DNA of 64,000 nucleotides, taken from contig NW_025841638.1 in NCBI RefSeq assembly GCF_002878395.1, positions 288,205-352,204 on the forward strand, given 5' to 3'. Source of the DNA: Capsicum annuum. Lineage: Eukaryota; Streptophyta; Magnoliopsida; Solanales; Solanaceae. The notes below the pieces were generated by a model. It saw only the letters and a list, made by a program, of their open reading frames with translations, was not told where the DNA came from and made no database searches. The position numbers and the translations under genes were made by a program. Below, piece by piece: positions 35,749 to 47,680 of the stretch (position 1 is the first letter of the stretch; each line of letters opens with the position of its first letter).

Positions 35749-38700
35749 CTTATGTTCTCATGATCCCGTTGATACATGTTTAATAAAAGATCGTAGACTC
35801 ATTAGTGTTTTTGGCTTAAAGTAATAGCCTTCATTAAATTTACACAGTTCTATGTTCAGTTACAACTATATTCTTAAATATCAGTTATTTTTGCATATTT
35901 AGTCATACATTCATTTATCATTTTAGTCATGTATTCCATTCATCGGATATGCTTGTCCAGCGTATAAACTCAATTTATAAGTAGTCCTCAGCTTAATTAG
36001 TCTCATTCGAGGACAAATGTTCCCAAGGGGAGATATTGTAATACCTCATACTTCTACCAAGTTTAAATTCCTTCCAAAGATGTCAAAGACTTTTCTTAAA
36101 TATGAATACATCGTTATACGTGTGGAATTTTTAAGATTTTGATTTTTCATTATGTGGGAAAGTTAATAAGCATTCCGTCGGTACAAAATTTGTCGAAATC
36201 CAATGCTCGGGCATAAGCTATGTACTCAAGGGCTCAGTTCAGTTCATAATAATGTATTCGTGTATCTCATTTTAGACTCATTCATGTTCTCATGGTCACG
36301 TTCATATATGTTCAATAAAAAATCTTAGACTCATCAGTGTTCTCGGCTTAAGGTAATAGCCTTCCTTAAATTTACTCAGTTCTATATTCAGTTACAACAA
36401 TAATCTTAAGTTTCAGTTATTTTTGCATATTTAGGCAAGCATTCATTTATCAGTTTAGTCATGTATTTCTTGCATCAGATATGCATGTCAAACGTATAAA
36501 CTTAGACTATCAGTAGTCCTCGGCTTAATCAGTCTCATTCGAGGACGAATGTTCTCAAGGGGAGATATTATAATACCTCGTAGTTCCACCTAATTTAAAT
36601 TCATCCCAAATATGTCAAAGACTTGACAAAAATATGAAAACACCTTTAAACATATGGAATATTCAAGATTTTAACTTTTCATGGTATGGAAAACTGAATA
36701 AGCTTTCCATCAATACAAAATTTGCCTAAATACTCAAGGGCTCAGTTCAGTTCACGATATTCCATTCGCATATCACATTTTAGACTCATTTATGTTCTCA
36801 TGTTCCCATTCATACATTTTCAATAAATGATCTTAGACTCATCAGTGTTCTCAACTTAAGTTAATAGTCTTCCTCAAATTTACTCAGTTCCATGTTCAGT
36901 TACAACTATAATAATAAGTATCAGTTATTTTAACACATTTAGTCATGCATTCATTTATCAATTTAGTCGTGTATTCTATGCATCAAATATCCATGTCCAG
37001 CATATTAACTTAGTCTATCAGCAGTCTTCAACTTAATCAGTCTCATTCGTGGACAAATGTTCCCAAGGGGGAGATATTGTAATACCCCTACTTCTACCTA
37101 GCTTAAATTCGACCAAAAGATGTCCAAGACGTTCCTTAAATATGAATTCACCTTTATACATATGGAATTTTCATGATTACAACTTTTTATGGTGTGGGAA
37201 ATTGAATAAGCTTTCTATCGATACCAAATTCACAAAAATCCGACACCCAGGCGTATGCTATATACTCAAGGGCTCCACTCAATCCATGATATTTAGTTTG
37301 TGTATCACGTTACAGACTCGTTCTTGTTCTCATGTTCCTATTCATACATGTTAAGACAATGATCTTAGGCTCATCAGTGTTCTCATCTTAAGGTAATAGT
37401 CTTCCTTAGCTTTACTCAGTTTAGTTACAACTATAATCTAAAGTAATAGTTATTGTTGAATATTCAGTAACGTATTCATTTAAAAGTTTAGTCATGTATT
37501 CAATGCATCGGATATGCATGTCCAGCATATAAACTTAGTCATTAGTAGTCCTCAGCTTAATTAGTCTCATTCGAGGATGAATATTCCCAATAAGGAGATA
37601 TTGTAATACCCTATACTTCTACCTAGCTTAAATTCATCCCAAAGATGTCAAAGAATTGCCTTAAATATGAATACACCATTATATATTTGGACTTTTGAAG
37701 ATTTTGACTTATCATAGTGTGGGGAATTGAATAAGATTTCTATCGATACCAAATTCGCCAAAATCCGATGCCCAGGCGTAAGCTATGTACTTAAGGGGCT
37801 CAGTTCAGTTCACGTTATTCAGTTTGTGTATCACGTTTTAGACTTGTTCAAGTTCTCATATTCCTATTCATACATGTTTAGAAAATGATCTAAGGCTCAT
37901 CTGTATTCTCAGCTTAAGGTAATAGTCTTCCTTAGATTTATTTAGTTCTTTGTTCAGTTACAACTATAATCTTAATTATCAGTTATTGTTGCATATTCAG
38001 TCATGCATTCTTTTATCAGTTTAGCCATGTATGCCATGCATCGGATATGCATTTCCAGCATATAAACTCAGTCTATCAATAGTCCTCCGCTTAATCAGTC
38101 TCATTGGAGGACGAATGTTCCCAAGGGAAGATATTGTAATACCCCGTACTTCAACCTAGTTTAAATTCTTCCCAAAGATGTCAAAGACTTTCCTTAAATA
38201 TGAATACACCATTATACATGTGGAATTTTTAAGAATTTCACTTTTCATGGTGTAGGAAATTTAATAAGCTTTCCATCAATACAAAATTTGCCCAAATTCG
38301 ACACCCGAGCAAAAGCTATGTACTCAAGGGTTCAGGTCACTTCACGATATTCTATTCGCGTATCACATTTTAGACTCGTTCATGTTCTCATGTTCCTGTT
38401 CATACATGTTCAATAAATGATCTTAGGCTATCACTGTTCTTAGCTTAAGGTAATTGTCTTCCTTTAACTAACTCAGTCCCATGTTTAGTTATAACTGTAC
38501 TCTTAAGTATCGGTTATTTTTGCATATTTAGTCATGCATTCATTTATTATTTTAGTAATGTATTCCATGCATCGGATATGCATGTCCAGCATATAAACTT
38601 AGTCTATCAGCAGTCATCAACTTAATCAGTCTCATTCATGGATGAATGTTACCAAGGGGGAGATATTGAAATACCCCATACTTCTACATAGCTTAAAATT

Positions 38701-41700
38701 GTCCCAAATATGTCAAAAACTTTCCTTAAATATTTACACACCTTTATACATGGGGAATTTTTTAAGATTTTGAAATTTTATGGTGTGGGAATTTAACTAA
38801 GCTTTCAATCGATACAAAATTCGCCCAAATCCGACACTCCGGCAAAAGCTATGTACTCAAGGGCTCAGTTCAGTTCACGATATTCAGTTTGTATATCATG
38901 TTTCAGAATTTTTCATGTTCTCATGTTCCAATTCATACATATTCAATAAACGATCTTAGGCGCAACAGTGCTCTCACCTTAAGGCAATTGTCTTCCTTAG
39001 ATTAACTTAGTTCTATGTTCAGTTACAGCTATAATCTTAAGTATCAGTTATAGTTGCATATTCATTCACGAATTCATTTATCAGTTTAGTCATGTATTCC
39101 ATGCATCGGATATTCATGTCCAACATATAAACTCAGTCTATCAACAGTCCTCAACTTAATCAGTCTCATTCGAGGATGAATGTTCCCAAGGGGGACATAT
39201 TGAAATGCCCCGTACTTCTACCTAGCTTAAATTCATCCTAAAGATGTCAAAGACTTGCCTTAAATATGAATACACCTTTATACATTTGGAATTTTCAAGA
39301 TTTGGACTTTTCATTATGTGAGAAATTGAATAAGCTTTCAATCGATATCAAATTCGCCCAAATTCGACATCTGGGCGTATGCTATGTACTTAAGGTCTTA
39401 GTTCAATTCAAGATATTCAGTTCGTGTATCACGTTTTAAACTTGTTCATGTTCTAATATTCCCGTTCATACATGTTCAAAAAACTATCTTAGGCCCAACA
39501 GTGTTCTCACCTTAAGTTAATTGTCTTCCTTAGATTAACTTAGTTCCATTTTCAGTTACAGGTATAATCTTAAGTATCAGTTATTGTTACATATTCCGTC
39601 ATGCATTAATTTATCATTTTATTCATGTATTCCTTTAGTTAGATATATATGTCCAGCATATAAACTTAGTTTATCAGTAGTCCTCAATCAGTCTCATATA
39701 TGGACGAACATTTCCAAGGGGGAGATATTATAATATCCCGTACTTCTACCTAGGTTAACTTCATCCCAAAGATTTCAAAGACTTTCCTTAAATATGTATA
39801 CACCTTTATACATATGGAATTTTCAAGATTTTGACTTTTCATAGTGTGGGAAATTGAATAAGATTTCTATCGATACCAAATTCTCACAAATCCGACACCC
39901 AGGCATAAGCTATATACTCAAGGTCTCAGATCAGTCCATGATATTCAGTTCGTGTATCACATTTCAGACTCGTTCTTGTTCTTATGTTTCCATTCATACA
40001 TTTTAAGAAAATGATCTTAGACTTGTTAGTGCTCTCAGCTTAAGGTAATAGTCTTCGTTAGATTTACTCAGTTCCATATTTATTTACAACTATAATTTTA
40101 AGTCACAGTTATTGTTGAATATTCAGTCATGCATTTATTTATCAGTTTTCTCATGTATTCCATGCATCGGATATGCTTGTCCAGCATATAAATTTAGTCT
40201 AGCAGTAGTCCTCAGCTTAATCTGTCTCATTCAAGGATGAATATTCCCAAGGATGAGATATTATAATACCCTGTACTTCTACCTAGCTTAAATCATCCCA
40301 AAGATGTCAAAAACTTCCTTTAAATTTGAATACACCTCTATACATGTAGACTTTTTAAGAATTTGACTTTTCATGGAGTGGGAAAATGAATAAGACTTCC
40401 ATCTATACCAAATTTGCCCAAATCCGACACCCGGGCGTAAGCAATGTACTTAAGGGCATAGTTCAGTGCATGATATTCAGTTCATGTATCACATTTCAGA
40501 CTCGTTCATGTTTTCACTATCCCATTCATACATGTTCAGTAAATGATCTTAAGCTCATCAGTGTTCTCCCCTTAAGGTAATTTTCTTCGTTAGATTAACT
40601 CACTTCCATGTTCAGTTACAACTATAATCTTAAGTATCAGTTATTGTTACATATTCAGTCACGCATTCATTTATCAGTTTAGTCATGTATTCCTTGCATC
40701 GTATATGCATTTCCAGCATATAAACTCAGTCTATCACCAGTCCTCAGCTTAATCAGTCTCATTCGAGGACGAATGTTCCCAAGGGGAGATATTGTAATAC
40801 CCTGTACTTCTACCTAGTTTAAATTCCTCCCAAGGATGTCAAAGACTTTCCTTAAATATGAATACACCATTATATGTATACACCTTTATACATATGGAAT
40901 TCTCAAGATTTTGACTTTACATAGTGTGGGAAATTGAATTAGCTTTCTATCGATTCCAAATTCGCCCAAATCCAACACCCGGGAGTAAGCTATGTACTTA
41001 AGGGCTCAGTTCAGTTCACGATATTCAGTTTATGTATCACGTTTTAGACTCGATCATGTTCTCATATTCCTATTCATAATTGTTTAGTAAACAATATGAG
41101 GCTAAACAGTGTTCTGACCTTAAGGTAATTGACTTCCTTAGATTAACTCAGTCCCAGGTTCAGTTACAACTGTAATCATAAGTATCAGTTATTGTTGCAT
41201 ATTTAGTAACACATTCATTGATAAGTTTAGTCATGTATTCCTTTCATCGGATCCGCATTTCCAGCATATAAACTTAGTCAATCAGCAGTCCTAAACTTAA
41301 TCTGTCTAATTCTTGGACGAATGTTTCCAAGGGGGAGATACTGTAATACCCCATACTTCTACCTAGCTTAAATTCATCCCAAAGATGTCAAAGACTTTCC
41401 TTAGATATGTAAAACCTTTATACATGTGGAATTTCCAAAATTTTTACTTTTCTTGTGAGGGAAATTGAATAAGCTTTCTATCAATACCAAATTCGCCCAA
41501 ATCCAACACCCGGGCGTAAGCTATATACTGAAGGGCTCAGTTCAGTCCATGATATTTAGTTCGTGTATCATATTTTAGACTCGTTCTTGTTCACATATTC
41601 CCATTTATACATGTAAATAAAGTGATCTTAGGCTCGTCAGTGTTCTCATCTTAAGGTAATAGTCTTCCTTAGATTTACTCAGTTCCATGTTCAGATACAA

Positions 41701-43369
41701 CTATAATCTAAAGAAACAGTTATTGTTGAATATTCAGTCATGCATTTATTTATAAGTTTAGTAATGTATTACATGCATCGGATAAGCATGTCCAGCGTAT
41801 AAACCTTGTCTATCAGTAATCCTAAGCTTAATCAGTCTTATTTGAGGATGAATGTTCCCAAGAAGGAGATATTGTAATACCCCATACTTCTACCTAGTTT
41901 AAATTCATCCCAAAGATGTCAAAGACTTTCCTTAAATATGTATACACCATTATACATGTGGAATTTTAAAGATTTTGACTTTTCATGGTGTGCGAAATCG
42001 AATAAAATTTCCATCGATACCAAATTCGCCCAAATTCGATGCTCGGGCGTAAGTTATGTACTCAAGGGCTCAATTTGATTCATGATATTCAGTTCATGTA
42101 TCACTTTTCAGACTTGTTCATGTTCTCATGTTCCTATTCTTACATGTTCAAAAAATGATCTTAGGCTCATCAGTGTTCTCATCTTGAGGTAATAGTCTTT
42201 CTTGGATTAACTCAGTTCCATGTTCAGTTACAACTATAATCTTAATTATCAGTTATTGTTGCATATTCTATCAAGAATTCTTTTATCAGTTTAGCCGTGT
42301 ATTTCATGCATCAGATATGCATGTCCAACATATAAAATCAGTCTATCAGCATTCCTCGTCTTAATCAGTCTAATTCGAGGATGAATGTTCCCAAGGGGGA
42401 GATATTGTAATACTCCGTACTTCTACCTAGCTTGAATTCATACCAAAGATGTCAAAGACTTTCCTTAAATATGAATACACCTTTATACATGTTGAATTTT
42501 CAAGATTTTTACTTTTCATGGTGTGAGAAATTGAATAAACTTTCCATCGATACCAAATTCGCACAAATCTGACACCCATGCAAAAGCTATTTCCTCAAAG
42601 GCTCAGTTAAGTTCACGATATTCAATTCGTGTATCACGTTTAAGTCTCATTAATGTTATCATGGTCCCTTTCATACATGTTTAGAAAATGATCTTAGTCT
42701 CATCCGTGTTCTCAGCTTAAGGTAATAGTCATCCTTAGATTTACTCAGTTCAATGTTCAATTACAGCTATAATCTTAAATATCAGTCAATGTTGCATGTT
42801 CAGTCACGCATTCATTTATCAGTTTATTCATGTATTCCATGCATCGGATTTTCATGTCCAGAATATAAAATCAGTCTATCAACAGTCCTTAGCTTAATCA
42901 GTCTCATTCGAGGACGAATGTTCCTAAGGGGGAGATATTGTAATACTATGTACTTCTACCTAGCTTAAATTTATCCCAAAGATGTCAAAGACTTTCCTTA
43001 AATATGAATACACCTTTATACATATGGAATTTTTAATATTTTGAATTTTCATGGTGTGGCAAATTGAATAAGCTTTCCATCATACCAAAATTCGCCCAAA
43101 TCTGTCACCCTAGCGTAAGCTATGTACTCAAGGGCTCAGTTCAGTTTACGATATTCAGTTTGTGTATCACATTTTAGACTTGTTCATGTTCTCATATTCT
43201 CATTAATACATGTTCAGTAAATGATCTTAGGCTCATCAGTGTTCTCACATTAAGGTAATTGTCTTCCTTAGATTAACTCAGTTCCATGTTCAGTTATATC
43301 TATAATCTTAAGTATCAGTTATTATTGCATATTGAGTCACGCATTCATTTATCAGTTTAGTCATGTATT
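35749..43369 (+). repeat. Satellite block D, 533-bp monomers
   Basis: Units start at about 36037, 36569, 37078, 37602, 38135, 38667, 39201, 39729, 40262, 40793, 41342, 41873, 42406 and 42939. Unit 36569 lacks 24 bp at unit position about 161-185 (CCTAAATACTCAAGGG). Unit 40793 is 549 bp because a TATACACCTTTATA piece is duplicated near 40876. A variant class with GGTAATTGTCTTCC and GATTAACTCAG recurs (38135, 38667, 39201, 40262, 40793, 42939), and another with CTAAAG and GTTGAATATTCAG (37078, 41342; similar in 39729). The block ends at unit position about 431, where the minus LTR of element 4 was inserted. Confidence 0.95.
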
Positions 43370-45550
43370 TTTCATGACCCGAACTAGGGCCTAGCCGTGA
43401 AAGATGTCCCATACCATGAAGGCCCAGAATGCCCTTCTCTATCTGGTAATCATTTACAATATTCATATAATAAAAGAAAATGTGGAAACATAATCTGCTA
43501 CAAAAACATGGTCAACTCTGAATACAACATAAGTATGGATCCTATAAATCAATTACATCTAAATAACATCTAACTCGGTCTACGAAATCTCTACTACACA
43601 AAAATCTGACAACTGTTTGAAACTGTGACAAGGCCCCCAGTAGACTAAAACTGAAATAAGTGACGTAATCTTAAAAGACAGGCCTTCTTGAATAGATAAA
43701 GCTCACCACTGCATAATCTGATCAGCTGTCTGAATTATCTACTGCTTATCAAGACTCCTAGACTGAGTCTCAGAACCTGAGAGGTAAGGGGAGGGGGGTC
43801 AATACAGATGTACTAGTATGCAGAGAAAATAAAAAATAATCATTTATAAATTAACATATATGTGAGCAATTTCAAACAGTTCATAAGTATATCATATAGT
43901 AAGAAGTCACATGGGCTTTTTAAAGACTCTATAAAAATCATCTCAACTCTGAGAAATCTATGTCACTTCTACGCTTGGTGGTATACCCTATAACTCTAAA
44001 AAATTCCATGGGATATATGGAAACTGGCATTAACTCGGCAGCGAAGCCCCCAACCCAAGTGTGCCGTAAGGGTTGGAGTCTCTGAATCTACTACGTCACA
44101 CGGCCGTCGCCAGCGTACAATAATAATCTACCTGTATCGGCAAATACAGTTTCAGGCTAAGAGTTGCTTGAACTCGTTCCTTCTTCGGGTAACCACCAAA
44201 CCCCGTTTAAGACCCTTTTTAAAACTCTATCAAAACATGCAGTCTCTAAAAACATACTTGAAAACATACTTGTTATGGCATAAATACATATGGTATTGTC
44301 ATACCATTAACTTGCGAGTCACATCTCTGAGCCATTATTAATTTGTCATAAATCTCTATTCTCAAAACACAAGTTTTGGTACCACCATTTCAATAATTCA
44401 ATTCATAGAAACTCTTTCTCAAAGCTCATGTAAACACATGTAAGAAACTCATCTTTGTCAAGCATTTCAGTAGTACAGTACAAGGTGGTCATGTCAAAGT
44501 TCACAATTCACATGCAATTCTTTCTCTTAAACACAAGAACACATTTATATCAAGAAACACCCTCTAAACAATTCCAAATCATGCTCAAAGGCTATAATAT
44601 TGCGAAAACATCTTTCAAATCACAAAACCATATTCTTTAATTCAATACACGATAGGGAGTTCATAATTTATGCTCTCAACAATCTTAAATCTCAAATTCC
44701 ATACATATACATATATATGTAATTCAATATAGGGGATAGAACCACAAGTTCAAAACAATAGTACCATTAAAATGTTTGGAGTATGTAATTTAGAACATAG
44801 ATTTCAAAACCCCTTTGAAATTCATGCATAAAAATCTAAAAATCATGTTTTAATGATTTTAAGCCCATGTAGTTTTTAGGATAAACCCCACGTAGCTCTG
44901 TTTATAAATTTAAAGGATGCTTCTTGATGCCCACAACTTGGGGATTCCAAATCTTCAATTTTTTTTTGAAAATCAACGGTTGAATCTTGAGTTTCTTGGA
45001 GGAGAAGTATATGAACTAAGGTTTTTGTTTTGAGGAAAATCTTGAGAATGTCATATATTCTTCTTATAGAGGTCTTAATATACTATTTGGACGTTTTAAG
45101 AGGCTTGAAAAAAGTCCAGATTACCCTTGTTAACTTCTGAACGAAGCTAGAAAAATTAAACTAGGAACCCGATTTTATGGGCCACCATGACGCACCACTA
45201 TTGCGGTGGCTTACTGCAAATTGACAAATGGGAATTTAGCCCACTCCATGATGCACCACCATTGCGGAGTACCACAAAAATTTGACAATTGCTAATTAAA
45301 CCCTCTCCGCAGTGCGCTAAACACTAGGATGATGATGTTTTTTGAATAGCACATAAAATAGCCATAACTTCTTCACCGGGTGTTCGTTTTGGACGAATCT
45401 TATATTGACGGAAACCTTATTTAGTCATCTACATAATGAAAAGTTGAAATCTAAGGGATTCCACCAAGAAAAAAGTATAAACCATTATAGAATCCAATGC
45501 TTGATATTTTAAAGACAAAATTTAGCTAAGAAAAACTTTGGGGCGTTACA
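43370..45550 (-). mobile_element. 3' LTR of element 4 (2181 bp, long form)
   Basis: On the minus strand it starts at 45550 with TGTAACGCCCCAAAG and ends near 43370. It keeps the 601-bp segment between two CATGTGA words (TCACATG at 43907-43913 and 44508-44514 on the plus strand) that is missing from both LTRs of element 1. U3 has the GC-rich block with the hairpin near 45183-45213. Confidence 0.9.
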
Positions 45551-45562
45551 ATATCTCCCTTT
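45551..45562 (-). other. Polypurine tract of element 4
   Basis: On the minus strand AAAGGGAGATAT stands directly before the TGTAACG of the LTR and is preceded by GGGGATAAATGTTCCC, as in element 1. Confidence 0.85.
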
Positions 45563-45697
45563 GGGAACATTTATCCCCGATTATTGATGCGGGATACGCC
45601 AAGTCTAATTTCAAGCATACTTAGGCATAGAAATAATAAGGCAAGGATTGTACCTTCCATTTTGTCATCCATTGGATCAAAAAGGTTTGGGTATCTT
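45563..45697 (-). other. 3' spacer of element 4
   Basis: On the minus strand it matches element 1 from about 15305 to 15420 (chromodomain tail end and spacer). The match ends at about 45697, where the inner LTR begins; about 550 bp that lie between YGR and this point in element 1 are absent here. Confidence 0.75.
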
Positions 45698-46969
45698 AAA
45701 TCCGAAGAACTATCTGAGTTCTTTTATTGAGACTGGTACTAAAACTGTGGGATGTAGTACACAGCTAATGTTTTGGGTACAATTACTTCCAGGACTCGAT
45801 GGAAGAAAACTGACCATGTATAACTTACTTGAACATCTAAATAGCATCATAATCCACAATACATTTATAAAAGCATTCCATCAAAACATGTGATAGGCAC
45901 AACTTGTACATACATGGGGATTTGATGATATCATACTAGTTGGGCATTGTTCCTTCATCTAGGCATTTAATCAAACACATGATGCATAGAACATATAGAC
46001 AACATTATACAACAATTAATCATCATGATTCATCTCTAATTTCATCATCCTAGGGTTTATTCATAGGTTTACATGAATATACATCTATACAAATCAATTC
46101 CAAATAAAATTGATCACCCAACATGGATTTGAATAAAATTAATCATTCTTAACATAAAAAAACTAACCCAGCATAAAATTCATAAAGAAATTCATAACTT
46201 GAATTTAGAAAAAGGATTCTTGGGCTTCTGGAAGAAAGGAGTCCATGAATGAACACTATGCATAACTTAGTTTGTGATTTCATGAAGATTAAGGGTGAAA
46301 CCTACTTGAAATTAGATCTTCTATGAAAACCCTAGTATGTTCTTAAGAAAAACTTGAGAGAAAAGAGTGTATTTTAGGTGAAAAGTGGCTGAATCACATG
46401 TTAAAGGGCTTAAATAGGGGTGGGAAATTGACCCTTTTAACCCTGAACACGTTCTGTAATTTCAGTAAAAAAAATTCTCGAACTGAACCCCTGGCGCGAC
46501 GCAGCACTATCGTACCATATCACTGGAATTTGAAAATTGGGAAACTGAGGGATGGCGTGACACAGAGCCATCGCATTGCCCCTTCCTTCGTGACCTGGAA
46601 CTTTGGCACGACGCTGGGGAAATCGCGTTGAGACACTGGAAAAAGGATAATTCTGGATTTGTGTGTTGGTGCAATACGCCATAATCGCAGAAACCTACTT
46701 GAAATTTCCAAATTCCATTTCCTCTTGTGGCACGGAGCGCCACTGACTAATACGGTGCAGTTTTACGATGGGAACTTGAAATAGTCGTAACTTCTTACCC
46801 GGTTATTCGATTTAAGCAAATCATATATCGATGGAAAGCTTATTGAATTTTCCATATGAAAAAAAGTGAATATATTGAATATTCCGCATGGAATTATTAT
46901 TATTCACTTTAGAAGACAATACTATTTATTCTTGGGATAAAATTCGCTAGAAATCTTTAGGGTATTATA
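45698..46969 (-). mobile_element. Second LTR (partial) inside element 4
   Basis: On the minus strand it starts at 46969 with TATAATACCCTAAAG (TG changed to TA) and runs through a U3 with AATAAGCTTTCCATCGATA, very like the satellite unit, to a GC-rich block and a TATA-like TATTTAAG at about 46415. Its other end lacks the expected CA, so it is truncated. ATCTT stands on both sides (45693-45697 and 46970-46974), but the host element also lost about 550 bp here, so this is not a plain insertion. Confidence 0.7.
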
Positions 46970-46974
46970 ATCTT

Positions 46975-47680
46975 CTCCCATATAATGTCTTAAATGGTGC
47001 CATCTTAATACTGGAATCGAAACTATTATTATATGCGAACTCTGTCAATGGAAAGTATTCTACCTAACTACTTTTAAAATCAATCACGCGGGCCCTTAAA
47101 ATCTCCTTAAGGGTCTGGATGGTGCGCTCAACTTGCCCATTTGTCTGAGGGTGGAAAGTCGTGCTCAAATTTACTTGGGTACCAAAACCCTTTTGAAACG
47201 ATCTTAAAAACTATGAAGAAAACTGTGTACCGCTTTCAGATATGATGGACACAGGTGCCCCATGCAAACAAACTATATCTAGAATGAACAACTTGGCATA
47301 ATCCTCTCCCGAATAATTTGTCCTAACAGGTAGAAAGTGAGCTGACTTGGTCAACTTATCTACAATCACCCAAATGGAATCATACTAGTTTCGGGACCTT
47401 GGAAGTCCTGTAATGAATTCTATATTAATTATATCCCACCTCTACAAAGGCAAAGCTATCTCTTGAGAAGAACCACCTGGCCTCAAATGTTCCACTTTAA
47501 CTTGTTGACAATTCAAACACTTGGCAACATAGTTAGCCACATCACACTTTATATTATTTCACCAATAAATGGTTTTCAAATCCTAATACATCTTAGTAGA
47601 GCCAGGGTGAACAACATACCTCGACATGTGAGCTTTGTCAAGGATTCTCTTCCTCAGACCTTCTATATCTGGCACACACA
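46975..47680 (-). pseudogene. Integrase remnant of element 4
   Basis: Zinc domain with HMSRYVVHPGSTKMY and VAKCLNCQQ, so all four HHCC ligands are present. The core has FITGLPRSRN, IWVIVDKLTKSAHFLPV, HGAPVSIIS and [17 protein letters not shown]. Both catalytic aspartates are changed to glutamate (INIEF for INMDF; SESGT for SDRGT); the catalytic glutamate is kept. Stops interrupt the core. The frame ends with KMAPFKTLYGR directly at the inner LTR. The plus-strand frame 47463-47726 is only the antisense of the zinc domain. Confidence 0.88.

Noticed and set aside
34154..35754. CTTATG on both sides of element 3 as a proven target duplication
   Set aside because: The satellite phases left and right do not join to a normal unit, and the element has no right end, so the match may be chance.
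1897..43369. Regular spacing that might suggest a CRISPR array
   Set aside because: The unit is 533 bp and diverges along its entire length, without short identical repeats and unique spacers. It is a plant satellite.
46437..46743. Overlapping frames of 63-81 codons on both strands
   Set aside because: They lie in the GC-rich U3 part of an LTR, where stops are rare by composition. No protein motif is seen.
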